DNA from: Thermoguttaceae bacterium
Lineage (GTDB): Bacteria > Planctomycetota > Planctomycetia > Pirellulales > Thermoguttaceae
DNA: 64,000 nt
Direction of reading: 5' to 3'
NCBI GenBank assembly: GCA_017434455.1
Contig: JAFRFG010000015.1
Coordinates: forward strand, 1-64,000
Made by a program: the position numbers and the translations under genes. Position 1 is the stretch's first letter. Each line of letters begins with the position of its first letter. Below, piece by piece: positions 54,782-63,851 of the stretch. The notes under the pieces were generated by a model. The model was not told the DNA's origin. It worked only from the letters and a program-made list of their open reading frames with translations, and ran no database searches.

Positions 54782-55615
54782 ATGAGACGCTTTCTTTGCA
54801 TGACCGTTGGGACCGCCGTTTTGCTGGCCGCCCTCCCCATCCTGACCGAATACGCCGCGCTGCGGGCCCAGTCCCCCGTCGCCGCGAAACCGATTCAGTG
54901 GGAAGGGGCTCAGACGTTCGGCTCCTCCGCCGCGTACCGAACCGGTGCCGGGTTCGGGTACGCGCCGGGGGCCGTCTCTTATCAGCAGCCCGCCGCGCCG
55001 GTTTACTACGTCCGAGGGGAGAAGACCGAGCTGTTCAACCATGTCGACCTCACCGGCTGGACCGACTCCAACGGCGGGGAACCGAAGGGGTGGAAGGTGG
55101 TCGACGGCCTGCTTTACCACGACGCCACCGGCGATAACCTCTTCACCGAGAAACAGTACGAGTCGTTCATCCTCGAGTTCGAGTTCCTGGTCACCCAGGG
55201 GGACAACACCAACAGCGGCGTGAAATACAAAACCTGGTACGGCGACAACTGGTGGATGGGGTGCGAGTACCAAATCCTCGACGACGAGGGGAACGGCGAT
55301 TCCGGCGATCTTCACCTCACCGCGTCGCTGTACGACGTCTATCCGCCGGCGATCAAAAGCGGTCTGCTCAAGTACGGCCAGTTCAACCAGGGGAAGATCG
55401 TCGTGATGGGGAACTACGTCGAGCATTGGCTCAACGGTCAGCGGACCGTCGCGGCCGTGATCGGCTCCCCCGACTGGGCGGCCCGCGTGGCGAAGAGCAA
55501 ATTCCAGGACGAGCCGAATTTCGGCAAGATCAAGTCCTCGCGCCTGTTTTTGCAGCACCACAGCACGCCGGTGAGCTTCAGGAATATCTCCATCACCGAA
55601 CTGAAGCCGTGGTAA
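54782..55615 (+). CDS. Exported DUF1080 (3-keto-disaccharide hydrolase-type) protein
   Basis: A 277-residue secreted protein. The signal peptide is MRRFLCMTVGTAVLLAALPI. The concanavalin-like DUF1080 domain starts near residue 85 (ELFNHVDLTGWTDSNGGEPKGWKVVDGLLYHD) and includes GDNTNSGVKYKTWYGDNWWMGCEYQILDDEG and ENFG..SSRLFLQHHSTPVSFRNISI. Members of the family are linked to the hydrolysis of keto-sugars. AGGAG precedes the ATG at 54782. It is followed by a small membrane protein gene. Confidence 0.87.
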   Translation: MRRFLCMTVGTAVLLAALPILTEYAALRAQSPVAAKPIQWEGAQTFGSSAAYRTGAGFGYAPGAVSYQQPAAPVYYVRGEKTELFNHVDLTGWTDSNGGEPKGWKVVDGLLYHDATGDNLFTEKQYESFILEFEFLVTQGDNTNSGVKYKTWYGDNWWMGCEYQILDDEGNGDSGDLHLTASLYDVYPPAIKSGLLKYGQFNQGKIVVMGNYVEHWLNGQRTVAAVIGSPDWAARVAKSKFQDEPNFGKIKSSRLFLQHHSTPVSFRNISITELKPW

Positions 55616-55643
55616 ATATCCCAAGGACGTTGGCTGAGGCGTT

Positions 55644-55991
55644 ATGGGCAAAAGCAAGAGGGAAAGGGATCTGACGGCTATGGCAGCACCGCTCACCAGT
55701 TGGAACAGCGCCGCTTCTTCCCGAAAGAAGGATGTTTCCATCGCGCTGGGGACAGGGAGCTATGCCGCGGCGAAAGAAAAGCCGCGGGGATCTTTTTTCG
55801 GATGGGTCTTCGCGCGGCTCTTCCGGCTGGCGGTCTTTATCACTTTCCTGGCCGTCGCCTTCTGGGCGGCCAGCGGGGTGAGTCTCGACCAGAATCAAGA
55901 CTTCTGGAGCAACGTCCGTTTCGACTTCACCTCTCCGCGCGTCTTCTTCGAGCGGATACAGGAGTTCATCCGGGCCCACTGGATGGGGTAA
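55644..55991 (+). CDS. Small single-pass membrane protein
   Basis: A 115-residue protein with one clear transmembrane helix near 62-83 (LFRLAVFITFLAVAFWAASGV), a basic N-terminal cytoplasmic part and a short acidic/hydrophobic C-terminal tail. No family recognised. It lies 28 bases after the DUF1080 gene, so it may be co-transcribed. A strong terminator follows directly. Confidence 0.55.
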   Translation: MGKSKRERDLTAMAAPLTSWNSAASSRKKDVSIALGTGSYAAAKEKPRGSFFGWVFARLFRLAVFITFLAVAFWAASGVSLDQNQDFWSNVRFDFTSPRVFFERIQEFIRAHWMG

Positions 55992-56010
55992 AGCGCCCTT
56001 TTTTTCGCGG

Positions 56011-56044
56011 GCGGCGCCGATTGCTTTCGGCGCCGCTTTTTTTT
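56011..56044 (+). terminator. Rho-independent terminator
   Basis: GCGGCGCCGA and TTCGGCGCCGC pair across a short loop, followed by eight T. Confidence 0.9.
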
Positions 56045-56056
56045 GGCGCGCCGGCG

Positions 56057-58546
56057 TCAGAACTGCCGCGGGGGATTGTCCCAGTCACTGAGCGTCTTTT
56101 TCAGAAACCGCGTAAACGCGCTTTCGTTAAACTCTTCGGGACGCCTCAGGCGAAAGACCACCACCGGTCCGTCGTCGCCCTCCTCCAGCGCCGCCGCGCC
56201 GAAGATCGCCAGCTGCTGTTTGCTCACGGTGTGGGGGCGCACCGGAAGACGAATCGAGATATAGTCGCAGAACTTGGTCTGCGCGACGACCCACGGGGTC
56301 TTTGACCCGCCGCGGTAGAACGGCACCTGGAGCCGATGCGTCCAGACCGCCTCGGCCCGCGGATCGGCCTGTTCCAGCAAATCGAGAATCCTCCGCAAAA
56401 AAGAGATGTCCCACTTCGGGACCGTGCTTTCCCCGCTGCACCCCTCCGGGCTCAAATGCCACTGTTTCCCCAGCGTCCGCCATGGGGCGTCTTTGACGCG
56501 GGAATCGTCAACCGCCGGCGCGTCCAAATAGCGCTCCATCGCCCCGATCGCCCGTTCGAGGAACTCCCAGTAGGCGGGGGTGTCGATTTCGGCGTAGTCG
56601 TAGACCCGCAGCTGGACCTCCTGAAACGCGCCGTAATTGTTCACTTCGGTCCGCGGACGGGTCCCGTACAGATTGATATCCTTGCGCTCGCTGAGAGGTT
56701 TGAGCCCAATTTTTCCGGGAAGGGTCTCGGCCGAGAAGGTGCCGCGCGGGACGCGGAACTTCATCCGCAGGAGCCACTCCTCCCCCGTCGACGCCTGGAA
56801 GAACCACCCGAAGACATTCCGCTCGGGAAGAATCTCGACCAAGGAACGATGGCTCCAGTCGGTCTCTTGAAAGACGCGCGACCCCTCGATCCGGTCGACC
56901 GTGTCGGCCAGGATCTTGCCGTCCCAGCGGCAGACCGTCCCGTTGGTGCTGGTCCGCGAGGTGGTGTGCCAGTGGCGGCCGTCGCTTTCCCACGGCATCG
57001 TCGTGCGGTTTTCGATGTCGATATCTTCGATGCGGCTTTCACTCTCGGCGCAGGCGCGGCGGTACTCCTCCGGGTCGAACAGGGGGCGCTCGCTGTAGGG
57101 ACCGGCCGCCAGGACCGGGGCCAGAACCTCGGCGGTCCAGCTCTTCGGCAGGGCGCTTCGCTGCTCGGGCGGGAGCTTGAGACGTTCCTCCTCGCGGCGA
57201 ACCAGCTGCTCGGGGGTTCCGGCAAAGACAAGCTCTCCGCCGCCGACCCCCGCTTCGGGGCCGAGATCGACCAGCCAGTCGGCCGACTTGATGACATCGA
57301 GGTTGTGCTCGACGATGATCACCGTGTTCCCCAGATCGACCAGCCGGTGAATGACATCCAAGAGCTTCTCGATATCGTCAAAGTGCAGACCGGTCGTCGG
57401 CTCGTCGAGGATATAGAGCGTTCTGCCCGTATCGGGGCGGGCCAGTTCCCGGGCGAGGCGAACCCGCTGCGCCTCTCCTCCCGAGAGAGTCGGCGCGCTT
57501 TGGCCGAGCGTCAAGTAGCCCAGACCGACGTCGCGCAGCGTCCGAAGGACGCGGGCGATCGGCGGGATGTCGGAAAATAACGCGCACGCGCGGGCGATCG
57601 GCATGTTGAGAACATCGGCGATCGAGGCCCCCTTATAGAGAATCTCCAGCGTATTGGGCTCGTAGCGCGACCCTCCGCACGCCTCGCAGGTGACCCAGAC
57701 GTCGGACAAAAAGTGCATCTCGATCTTGATCTGACCGGCCCCCTCGCACTTTTCGCACCGCCCGCCGGGGACATTGAACCGGAAGCGGCTGGCGGTGTAG
57801 CTCCGCATGCGCGACTCGGGCAGGCGGGCGAACAGCTCGCAGATCGAGTCGAAGACGCCGGTGTAGGTCGCCGGGGTGGAGCTCGGGGTCTGGCCGAGGG
57901 GCTGCTGATCGACCATAATCACCTTGTCGAGCCGGTCGGCCCCGAGAATTTGATCGTACGCCCCCACCTTCGCGACGGAATGCATCAGTTTGCGCTCCAG
58001 CGCCGGACAGAGAATTTCGCCGATCAGAGACGACTTGCCGCTGCCCGAAACCCCGGTGACACAGGTCAGCGCCGAGAGGGGGAACGGGACGTCGATCGAG
58101 CGCAGATTGTTCTGGCGCGCCCCGGTAACCAGCAGCCACCCCGGTTCCCAGACCGGAAGACGGCCGACCCCGTAGCGCTGCTCGGCCTCGTCGGGCTTGT
58201 GGAACCGCCGCGCTTCCTCACAGCGGCGACGGCGGTCTTGTTCCTTCTTCGACAAGTTTTCCTCGGCCTGGAGAAACGTCCGCTCGAAACTCGAAAACGC
58301 CTCGTTCGGCTCGGCGGCCGGCGCGGCGGCTTTCTTGGCGGGACGCTTGGCGGCGGGGCGTTTAACGGCGCGCTTCGGCTTTTCCTCCCCGCCGGAAGGG
58401 GACGCCTTCTTGACGGCGGGGCGCTTGACGGGGCGTTTCGCCGCTTTTTTCACGGCTTTTTTCACCGCTTTTTTGGCCGGTTCCTCGGCCGGTTTTTTGG
58501 CCGGTTCTTCTCCCGCGGTTTCGGACGGTGAACGCTTCTTACTCAT
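56057..58546 (-). CDS. Half-UvrA ABC ATPase with lysine-rich N-terminus and novel C-terminal domain
   Basis: An 829-residue protein with one UvrA-type ABC ATPase instead of two. Residues 1-75 are lysine/alanine/proline-rich repeats (KKAVKKAVKKAAKRPVKRP), like histone H1 tails. The ATPase corresponds to the C-terminal half of UvrA: Walker A GVSGSGKS (165-172), zinc-finger cysteines (C264, C267, C287, C290), signature LSGGE (354-358) and Walker B LYILDE (377-382), followed by HNLDVIKSADWLVDLGP. Residues 480-829 are an unfamiliar domain with many Trp and Asp residues. The ATG at 58546 was chosen; a TTG two codons upstream is possible. A DNA-binding repair or chromatin role is inferred. Confidence 0.8.
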   Translation of the reverse strand: MSKKRSPSETAGEEPAKKPAEEPAKKAVKKAVKKAAKRPVKRPAVKKASPSGGEEKPKRAVKRPAAKRPAKKAAAPAAEPNEAFSSFERTFLQAEENLSKKEQDRRRRCEEARRFHKPDEAEQRYGVGRLPVWEPGWLLVTGARQNNLRSIDVPFPLSALTCVTGVSGSGKSSLIGEILCPALERKLMHSVAKVGAYDQILGADRLDKVIMVDQQPLGQTPSSTPATYTGVFDSICELFARLPESRMRSYTASRFRFNVPGGRCEKCEGAGQIKIEMHFLSDVWVTCEACGGSRYEPNTLEILYKGASIADVLNMPIARACALFSDIPPIARVLRTLRDVGLGYLTLGQSAPTLSGGEAQRVRLARELARPDTGRTLYILDEPTTGLHFDDIEKLLDVIHRLVDLGNTVIIVEHNLDVIKSADWLVDLGPEAGVGGGELVFAGTPEQLVRREEERLKLPPEQRSALPKSWTAEVLAPVLAAGPYSERPLFDPEEYRRACAESESRIEDIDIENRTTMPWESDGRHWHTTSRTSTNGTVCRWDGKILADTVDRIEGSRVFQETDWSHRSLVEILPERNVFGWFFQASTGEEWLLRMKFRVPRGTFSAETLPGKIGLKPLSERKDINLYGTRPRTEVNNYGAFQEVQLRVYDYAEIDTPAYWEFLERAIGAMERYLDAPAVDDSRVKDAPWRTLGKQWHLSPEGCSGESTVPKWDISFLRRILDLLEQADPRAEAVWTHRLQVPFYRGGSKTPWVVAQTKFCDYISIRLPVRPHTVSKQQLAIFGAAALEEGDDGPVVVFRLRRPEEFNESAFTRFLKKTLSDWDNPPRQF

Positions 58547-58567
58547 TCCCAAAAGGTATCCCGGTTG

Positions 58568-59074
58568 TTATCGCAATGCTTCAATCAGAACAATCGCCTC
58601 GGCGCTGATCGCCTCCCCCCGGCCGATGATGCCGATCTTCTCGCCGGTCTTCGCCTTGACGCTCACCCGATCTGACGGCAGTTCAAGGATCGAGGCGATC
58701 CTCTCGGCGATCGCCCGTTTGTACGGGCCCAGCTTGGGGGCCTCGGCGAAGACGATCGTGTCGAGATTGACAATCGACCAGCCGCCGCAGCGCAGCAGCC
58801 CGGCGGCGAGGGCAAGCATCTCGGCGGAATCACGGCCGCGGTTTGCCTGGTCGGTATCGGGGAAATGGTCGCCGATATCCCCCAGCGCCGCGGCCCCCAA
58901 AAGGGCGTCGGTCACGGCGTGCAGCAGCACGTCGGCGTCGGAATGGCCGCGCAGCGTCCGATCGTACGGGATATCGACCCCGCCGAGGCGAAGCGATACC
59001 GTCCCCGGTTGGGGGGGGGTAAATCGGTGTGTGTCGTGCCCCAGGCCGACACGATAGCTCGGACGCTCTTCCAT
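58568..59074 (-). CDS. ispF: 2-C-methyl-D-erythritol 2,4-cyclodiphosphate synthase
   Basis: A 168-residue enzyme of the MEP isoprenoid pathway that forms MEcPP. The metal-binding GLGHDTHRF (D10, H12 by family position) and LRGHSDADVLLHA are intact, along with the C-terminal VKAKTGEKIGIIGRGEAISAEA. The start is the ATG at 59074; the frame is open further upstream but antisense to another gene. It lies 5 bases after the deoxyribosyltransferase-like gene. Confidence 0.95.
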   Translation of the reverse strand: MEERPSYRVGLGHDTHRFTPPQPGTVSLRLGGVDIPYDRTLRGHSDADVLLHAVTDALLGAAALGDIGDHFPDTDQANRGRDSAEMLALAAGLLRCGGWSIVNLDTIVFAEAPKLGPYKRAIAERIASILELPSDRVSVKAKTGEKIGIIGRGEAISAEAIVLIEALR

Positions 59075-59079
59075 CGGTC

Positions 59080-59541
59080 TTACTTTTGTTCGGGGATCCA
59101 CGACGAGACGTCGCCGTCGGCGACTCCCTTCTCGAACGCTTCCAGATCGGGGTAGATCCGGGTGGAGAGGAACTTCACCACCCAGTTGCAGACCATCGGG
59201 CTGATGGTGATCACCACGGCGCCCCCTTTCCACGCCTCCCACATCTCGATCGCCGTCCCCATCGACGCCTCGGGAATATAGGCAACCAGCAGGTCGGTCG
59301 CCGTCGAGCACTGGTTGTTGTGGCGCAGGAAGGTCTGTTTGCCGGTTTCCTCCCCGTACTCGAGCGAATTCTTATTGGCCGCCAGCGGGTCGTAGATGAC
59401 CGAGCCGGGAAGAACCTTTTTGATGATCTCGGCGATCCGATCGCGGTACCCCTGGCCGTGAAGGGCCTTTCGGGTAAGGGAACCCTGCATGATCCCCGCG
59501 ATGAAGACCCGCGGTTTCCAGCTGTCGATCACTTCCGCCAT
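59080..59541 (-). CDS. Nucleoside 2-deoxyribosyltransferase-like protein
   Basis: A 153-residue protein whose order RVFIAGIMQGS, VIYDPLAANKNSLEYGEE, ATDLLVAYIPEASMGTAIEMWEAWKGGAVVITISPM follows the deoxyribosyltransferase/DUF4406-like Rossmann fold, with EASMGTAIEM near the usual catalytic Glu position. It would cleave or transfer a glycosidic bond of a nucleotide or act as a sensor. It is between queC (56 bases upstream) and ispF. The fold assignment is tentative. Confidence 0.5.
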   Translation of the reverse strand: MAEVIDSWKPRVFIAGIMQGSLTRKALHGQGYRDRIAEIIKKVLPGSVIYDPLAANKNSLEYGEETGKQTFLRHNNQCSTATDLLVAYIPEASMGTAIEMWEAWKGGAVVITISPMVCNWVVKFLSTRIYPDLEAFEKGVADGDVSSWIPEQK

Positions 59542-59597
59542 ATTTCGCCGCCTTTGTTTGTTCTATACGTTTGTTTTTCGCTGTTTGTTTTGGTTTG

Positions 59598-60296
59598 TCA
59601 CCTCGCGCCGGGCACGTACGCGGCCGGGTCCTCGACCCCCGCCTCCCGGAACCCCTCCAGACGCAGGCGGCACGACTCGCACTTTCCGCACGCCTGGCCC
59701 TGTTCGTTGGGGCTGTAGCAGGTAAGCGTCTGGGAGTAATCCACCCCCAGCGCCAGGCCCTCGCGGATGATCTGCCCCTTGCTCATCGATATGAGCGGTG
59801 TCACCACACGGATCCCTTCCCCCTCGACCCCCACCTTGGTCCCCAGCCGGGCCAGACGCTGGAAGGCGTCGATAAACTCCGGCCGGCAATCGGGGTAGCC
59901 GGAGTAATCAACCGCGTTGACCCCGATCCAGATCTCCGTGGCGCCGCGGGTCTCGGCCATCGCCAGCGCCAGAGAGAGAAAGACCGTATTGCGCGCCGGC
60001 ACGTACGAGGAGGGGATCGACTGGCCGATCTTCTCCAGTGGGACGGACGTCTCGACCGGGATCGACGGATCGGTCAGCGACGAGCCGCCGAACAAATCCA
60101 GGCGAATCGGGAGGATCAGATGCTCTTTAACACGGAAGATCCGGGCGGTCCGGCGCGCGGCGTCGAGTTCCGCCTTGTGCCGCTGATTGTAGTCGATCGT
60201 CAGGGCGTGGATCACGCGGCCCCGCGAGGAGGCCATCGCGCAGACGGTCGTCGAGTCGAGCCCGCCGGAGAGGAGAACCACTGCCGTGGTCGGCAT
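59598..60296 (-). CDS. queC: 7-cyano-7-deazaguanine synthase
   Basis: A 232-residue ATP-pyrophosphatase that converts 7-carboxy-7-deazaguanine to preQ0 for queuosine or deazaguanine DNA/RNA modification. The PP-loop is [10 protein letters not shown] at 8-17, [18 protein letters not shown] follows, and the zinc cysteines are in [21 protein letters not shown]. Its ATG overlaps the hisB stop by one base, so the two are translationally linked. Other que genes are not in the window. Confidence 0.95.
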   Translation of the reverse strand: MPTTAVVLLSGGLDSTTVCAMASSRGRVIHALTIDYNQRHKAELDAARRTARIFRVKEHLILPIRLDLFGGSSLTDPSIPVETSVPLEKIGQSIPSSYVPARNTVFLSLALAMAETRGATEIWIGVNAVDYSGYPDCRPEFIDAFQRLARLGTKVGVEGEGIRVVTPLISMSKGQIIREGLALGVDYSQTLTCYSPNEQGQACGKCESCRLRLEGFREAGVEDPAAYVPGAR

Positions 60297-60895
60297 TACA
60301 GAACCCCCTTCGTGCTCGGAACCCCCGTTTGGCGCGGATCGCTCGCGCAGGCGGCGCGAATTGCCCGGGCCGCGGCCTTGAAGATCGCCTCGCTGATATG
60401 GTGCCCGTTCTTTCCGTAAGAGACATTAATGTGGAGCGCGGCGGCCGAGGCGTTGGCGAACCCCTGCCAGAACTCGCGGACCAGTTCCAAATCGAACGTC
60501 CCTACCGAGGCGACCGGGATATCGGCGTTATAGACCAGCGTGGGACGGCCGCAGAAATCGATCGCCGCCGTGCAGAGGGTCTCATCCATCGGAAGGATAA
60601 AGAACCCGTAGCGGCAGATTCCCTTTTTGTCCCCGAGCGCCGCGGCGAACGCCTCGCCCAGGGCGATCCCGGTATCTTCCACCGAGTGATGCCCGTCGAC
60701 CTCCAGGTCGCCTTTGACCTCGAGCGTCAGATCGACCATCGCGTGGGCGGCAAAGAGGGTAAGCATGTGATCGAAGAACCCAAGACCGGTGCTGATCTTG
60801 CCGGTGCCGGTGCCGTCCAGGTCCAACGACAGGCGGATTTGGGTCTCTTTCGTGTCACGTTTGATCGTACTGGTTCTTTTTTTCGCGGCAGCCAT
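60296..60895 (-). CDS. hisB: Imidazoleglycerol-phosphate dehydratase
   Basis: A 199-residue enzyme of histidine synthesis that dehydrates imidazole glycerol phosphate. Metal-binding histidine motifs are [24 protein letters not shown] and [11 protein letters not shown]. An N-terminal basic tail ([14 protein letters not shown]) precedes the domain. The ATG at 60895 is used. It lies 50 bases after hisC. Confidence 0.95.
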   Translation of the reverse strand: MAAAKKRTSTIKRDTKETQIRLSLDLDGTGTGKISTGLGFFDHMLTLFAAHAMVDLTLEVKGDLEVDGHHSVEDTGIALGEAFAAALGDKKGICRYGFFILPMDETLCTAAIDFCGRPTLVYNADIPVASVGTFDLELVREFWQGFANASAAALHINVSYGKNGHHISEAIFKAAARAIRAACASDPRQTGVPSTKGVL

Positions 60896-60945
60896 AGCGG
60901 GATAATTTTCTTTGGTGGTGATCGTTACCTTATATTGTTTCGCGG

Positions 60946-62019
60946 TTATTTTTTGAAATACTTTTCCAGGCAGTCGAGCATCGCGTCGTTCTGCTCGTCG
61001 GTCCCGACGCTGATCCGAAGCCCGTCGCCGCACTGGCCATAGTCCATATAACGAACCAGCCAGCCGCGCTCTTTGAGGTAGAGGTAGATCTCTTTGTGAG
61101 AGACCCCCGCGTCGGGGTGGACGTTCCAGGTAAAGTTCGCGTGCGATTCCGGGACGGTGAAACCGAGCTGGCGCATCCGCTCGGTCAGCCGCCGGCGCGT
61201 GGCGAGGATCTTCGCGCGGTTGGCCTGACGCCAATCTTGATCGCGCACCGCGGCGGTCGCCGCGGCGATGGCGATAGCGTCGCAGTTGTACGAGTCTTTC
61301 ATCTTCGCCAGCTGCTCGATGATCGCCGGGTCGGCAAAGAGGAACCCGAACCGCAGGCCCGCCAGCGCGTACGACTTGCTCAGGGTCCGAAGAACCATAA
61401 TCTTCGCGTTTTTCTTCACCAGGTCGATGCAGTTCTCCTCGGCGAAGTCGGCGTACGCCTCGTCGACGACGATCGGACAGGGGAGCGTCTCGGCGAAGCG
61501 GAGGATCGTCTCTTTCGAAAGAACCGTCCCCGAGGGGGAATTCGGATTCGGAAGATAGACCAGTTTCAGCTGGCGGCCGTCGTCAAACCCCTGACCGAAC
61601 GACTCGGGGAGCGTCCAGTCGGGGAGGAAACGAACCTCGTCGGCGTGCCCCCCCTGCAGCAGCGCCAGGGTCTTATAGAGAATGTAACTCGGCTTGGCCA
61701 GCCGCAGCCACTGCCCCCGATCGAGGAACGAACGGGTGAGGATCGTCAGCAGGTCGTCGCTGCCGTTGCCGCAGAGGATCATCTCGGGGGAGACCCCGTA
61801 AACCTCGGCCGCCGCCTCGCGGAACGGCTGCGCCATCGCGTTGGGGTAGCGGGACAGCCCCCGGTCGGCGGCCGCTTTGATCGCCTCGTAGACCTTGTCG
61901 CTGGCGCGGTAGGGGTTCTCGTTGGTATTGAGTTTGACCGCCTCGCCGGCGCGCGGCTGCTCGCCGGGAACATAGCCCGGAAGAGCCAAGAGGTCGGGAC
62001 GCAACAATGAATGGATCAT
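60946..62019 (-). CDS. hisC: Histidinol-phosphate aminotransferase
   Basis: A 357-residue PLP enzyme of histidine synthesis. KLNTNENPY near residue 30, NPNSPSG, the aspartate in VVDEAYADF, and the Schiff-base lysine in RTLSKSYALAGLRFGF are all present. It forms an operon with hisB and queC on the minus strand. The ATG at 62019 lies 66 bases after the YkgJ-like gene. Confidence 0.95.
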   Translation of the reverse strand: MIHSLLRPDLLALPGYVPGEQPRAGEAVKLNTNENPYRASDKVYEAIKAAADRGLSRYPNAMAQPFREAAAEVYGVSPEMILCGNGSDDLLTILTRSFLDRGQWLRLAKPSYILYKTLALLQGGHADEVRFLPDWTLPESFGQGFDDGRQLKLVYLPNPNSPSGTVLSKETILRFAETLPCPIVVDEAYADFAEENCIDLVKKNAKIMVLRTLSKSYALAGLRFGFLFADPAIIEQLAKMKDSYNCDAIAIAAATAAVRDQDWRQANRAKILATRRRLTERMRQLGFTVPESHANFTWNVHPDAGVSHKEIYLYLKERGWLVRYMDYGQCGDGLRISVGTDEQNDAMLDCLEKYFKK

Positions 62020-62084
62020 AGGGGGAAACGTTCGAAAAAATCAAAAAATGGTAAAATCCGCCCGCCCGGCGCTTTGCGCCCGAT

Positions 62085-62510
62085 TTACTCCTCGGCGGGA
62101 CGCCTGGAGCGGAACGGCGCCCCCGGTCGGGGGCCGAGAAGCGCCTCGGCGTACTCCTCGACCTGCTCGGGGACCTCGAAATAGCCCTCGAACACCCCCT
62201 CGACCCAATATTCGCAGCTCTCGGCGGAATAGTCGCGGCAGATTTTGGGACGATTGGCGTAGCAGCCGCAGCGATCGTTCTCGTCCAGGAAACGGCAGGG
62301 GGACTGCACGAGAAGATAGTAAATCCCATCGTCGCGGAACGCGCTGATCGACCGGTGCGAGATGAACCAGCGCAGCTGATCGAACCCCTCGTAGCCGTCA
62401 GCCAGCTCGTACGGCAGGGCGATATAGCGGCAGCAGCGGGCGTCGCAATAATCGCAGGCGCACGTCCCCTCGGGAAGGTCGGCCGGGGTGGCAAATGTTC
62501 TTTTCTGCAC
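62085..62510 (-). CDS. YkgJ-family cysteine cluster protein
   Basis: A 141-residue protein with the conserved cysteine set of the YkgJ (Fe-S/zinc) family: TCACDYCDARCCRY, SPCRFLDENDRCGCYANRPKICRDY and SCEYW. The family is thought to bind an Fe-S cluster, with no defined activity. It lies 15 bases after glgC, on the same strand. Confidence 0.82.
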   Translation of the reverse strand: MQKRTFATPADLPEGTCACDYCDARCCRYIALPYELADGYEGFDQLRWFISHRSISAFRDDGIYYLLVQSPCRFLDENDRCGCYANRPKICRDYSAESCEYWVEGVFEGYFEVPEQVEEYAEALLGPRPGAPFRSRRPAEE

Positions 62511-62525
62511 GATTGGATTCTCTCG

Positions 62526-63851
62526 CTAACGCGCTGACTCGCGGAGATATTGCGCCAGGTTCCACTTGGCCGGAATCACCGCGCTCTTCTCGACGCAGAT
62601 GATCCCGTCGCGAATCTGGCCGAAGGAATGTTCCTCGGTGTTCTCGACCGCGTCGAGATTGGTGATCACCGCGTCGGTGCCGATGGCGCAGTTCTTATCG
62701 ATGATCGCCCCTTCGATCGTCACATGATCGGCCACACCGATCGACGGCCGGCCGTCGGCGGCGTCCTGAGCGCGCTCCTCTTTGGTGAGGTAGTAGTCGG
62801 CCCCCATCACGATGGTATTGCGGATGACACAGTTCTTTCCGATTTGGGAACGCAGCCCGATGATCGAGTTTTCGATCACCGTCCCCTCCCCGATGGTGCA
62901 GCCGTCGGCGATCAGACTGGAACGGATCACCGCCGCGTCGATCTGCGTGGCGGGCAAAAAGCGCGACCGGGTGTAGGTCGGCATCTCGACGTCGGCCAGC
63001 GAGAACGGAGGATTCTGCGAGGCCATCGCCAGGTTGGTCTCGTAGAACGAACGGATCGTTCCGATATCTTCCCAATAGCCGTCGAACAGATGGACCTGTA
63101 CCTTGCGGGTATGGATCGCCGCGGGGAGGACCTCTTTGCCGAAATCGGTGTAGCCGGTCTTCTCCAGCGTGTCGGTGAGGGTCTTTTTCTTAAAGAGGTA
63201 GATACCCATGCTCGCCAGGTAATGGCGGCCGTTCGGCTCGACTCCAAACCCTTTGATCTGATCTTCGTCGGTCTTGAAATGGTCCAGTTCCTCGGCCGTC
63301 TGCGGCTTTTCGATGAAGCCGACCACCCGTCCGTCCTTGTTCAGACGCATAATGCCGAGATCGTGCGCCCGCCGGCGGAGCACCGGGACGGCGGCGATCG
63401 TCACGTCGGCGCCCGAGTCCAAATGGGTCTTCATCATCTTCTTGAAGTCCATTCGGTAGAGCTGGTCGCCGGAGAGAATCAGGACGTTCTCGATTTTGCG
63501 CTGCGAGAGGTAGTTGAAATTCTGCCGAACCGCGTCGGCCGTCCCCTGGTACCACATGCCGTCGTTGCCGTTGGTCTGCTGGGCGGCCAATATCTGGACA
63601 AAGCCGTTGCTGTAGTCGTCGAACGAGTACGACTGGATATGGTGGTGCAAGCTGACCGAGTTGAACTGCGTCGCGATATAAATGCGCGTCAGGCCGCTGT
63701 TGATGCAGTTCGAAAGAGGGATATCGATCAGACGGTATTTCCCCCCGATCGGAACGGCCGGCTTCGACCGGTACTTGGTCAGCGGATAAAGACGCGTGCC
63801 GCGGCCGCCGCCGAGAATCAGTACACAGGTTTTGCGAATCATAGAATCCAT
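62526..63851 (-). CDS. glgC: Glucose-1-phosphate adenylyltransferase
   Basis: A 441-residue enzyme that makes ADP-glucose for glycogen. The N-terminal nucleotidyltransferase has VLILGGGRGTRLYPLTKYRSKPAVPIGGKYRLIDIPLSN, the catalytic DQLYRMD, and the glucose-1-phosphate site FIEKP. A C-terminal left-handed beta-helix with hexapeptide repeats follows (VIENSIIGLRSQIGKNCVIRNTIVMG), as usual in allosteric GlgC. Start ATG 63851 has AAGGAG upstream. The rest of the glycogen genes are not in the window. Confidence 0.93.
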   Translation of the reverse strand: MDSMIRKTCVLILGGGRGTRLYPLTKYRSKPAVPIGGKYRLIDIPLSNCINSGLTRIYIATQFNSVSLHHHIQSYSFDDYSNGFVQILAAQQTNGNDGMWYQGTADAVRQNFNYLSQRKIENVLILSGDQLYRMDFKKMMKTHLDSGADVTIAAVPVLRRRAHDLGIMRLNKDGRVVGFIEKPQTAEELDHFKTDEDQIKGFGVEPNGRHYLASMGIYLFKKKTLTDTLEKTGYTDFGKEVLPAAIHTRKVQVHLFDGYWEDIGTIRSFYETNLAMASQNPPFSLADVEMPTYTRSRFLPATQIDAAVIRSSLIADGCTIGEGTVIENSIIGLRSQIGKNCVIRNTIVMGADYYLTKEERAQDAADGRPSIGVADHVTIEGAIIDKNCAIGTDAVITNLDAVENTEEHSFGQIRDGIICVEKSAVIPAKWNLAQYLRESAR

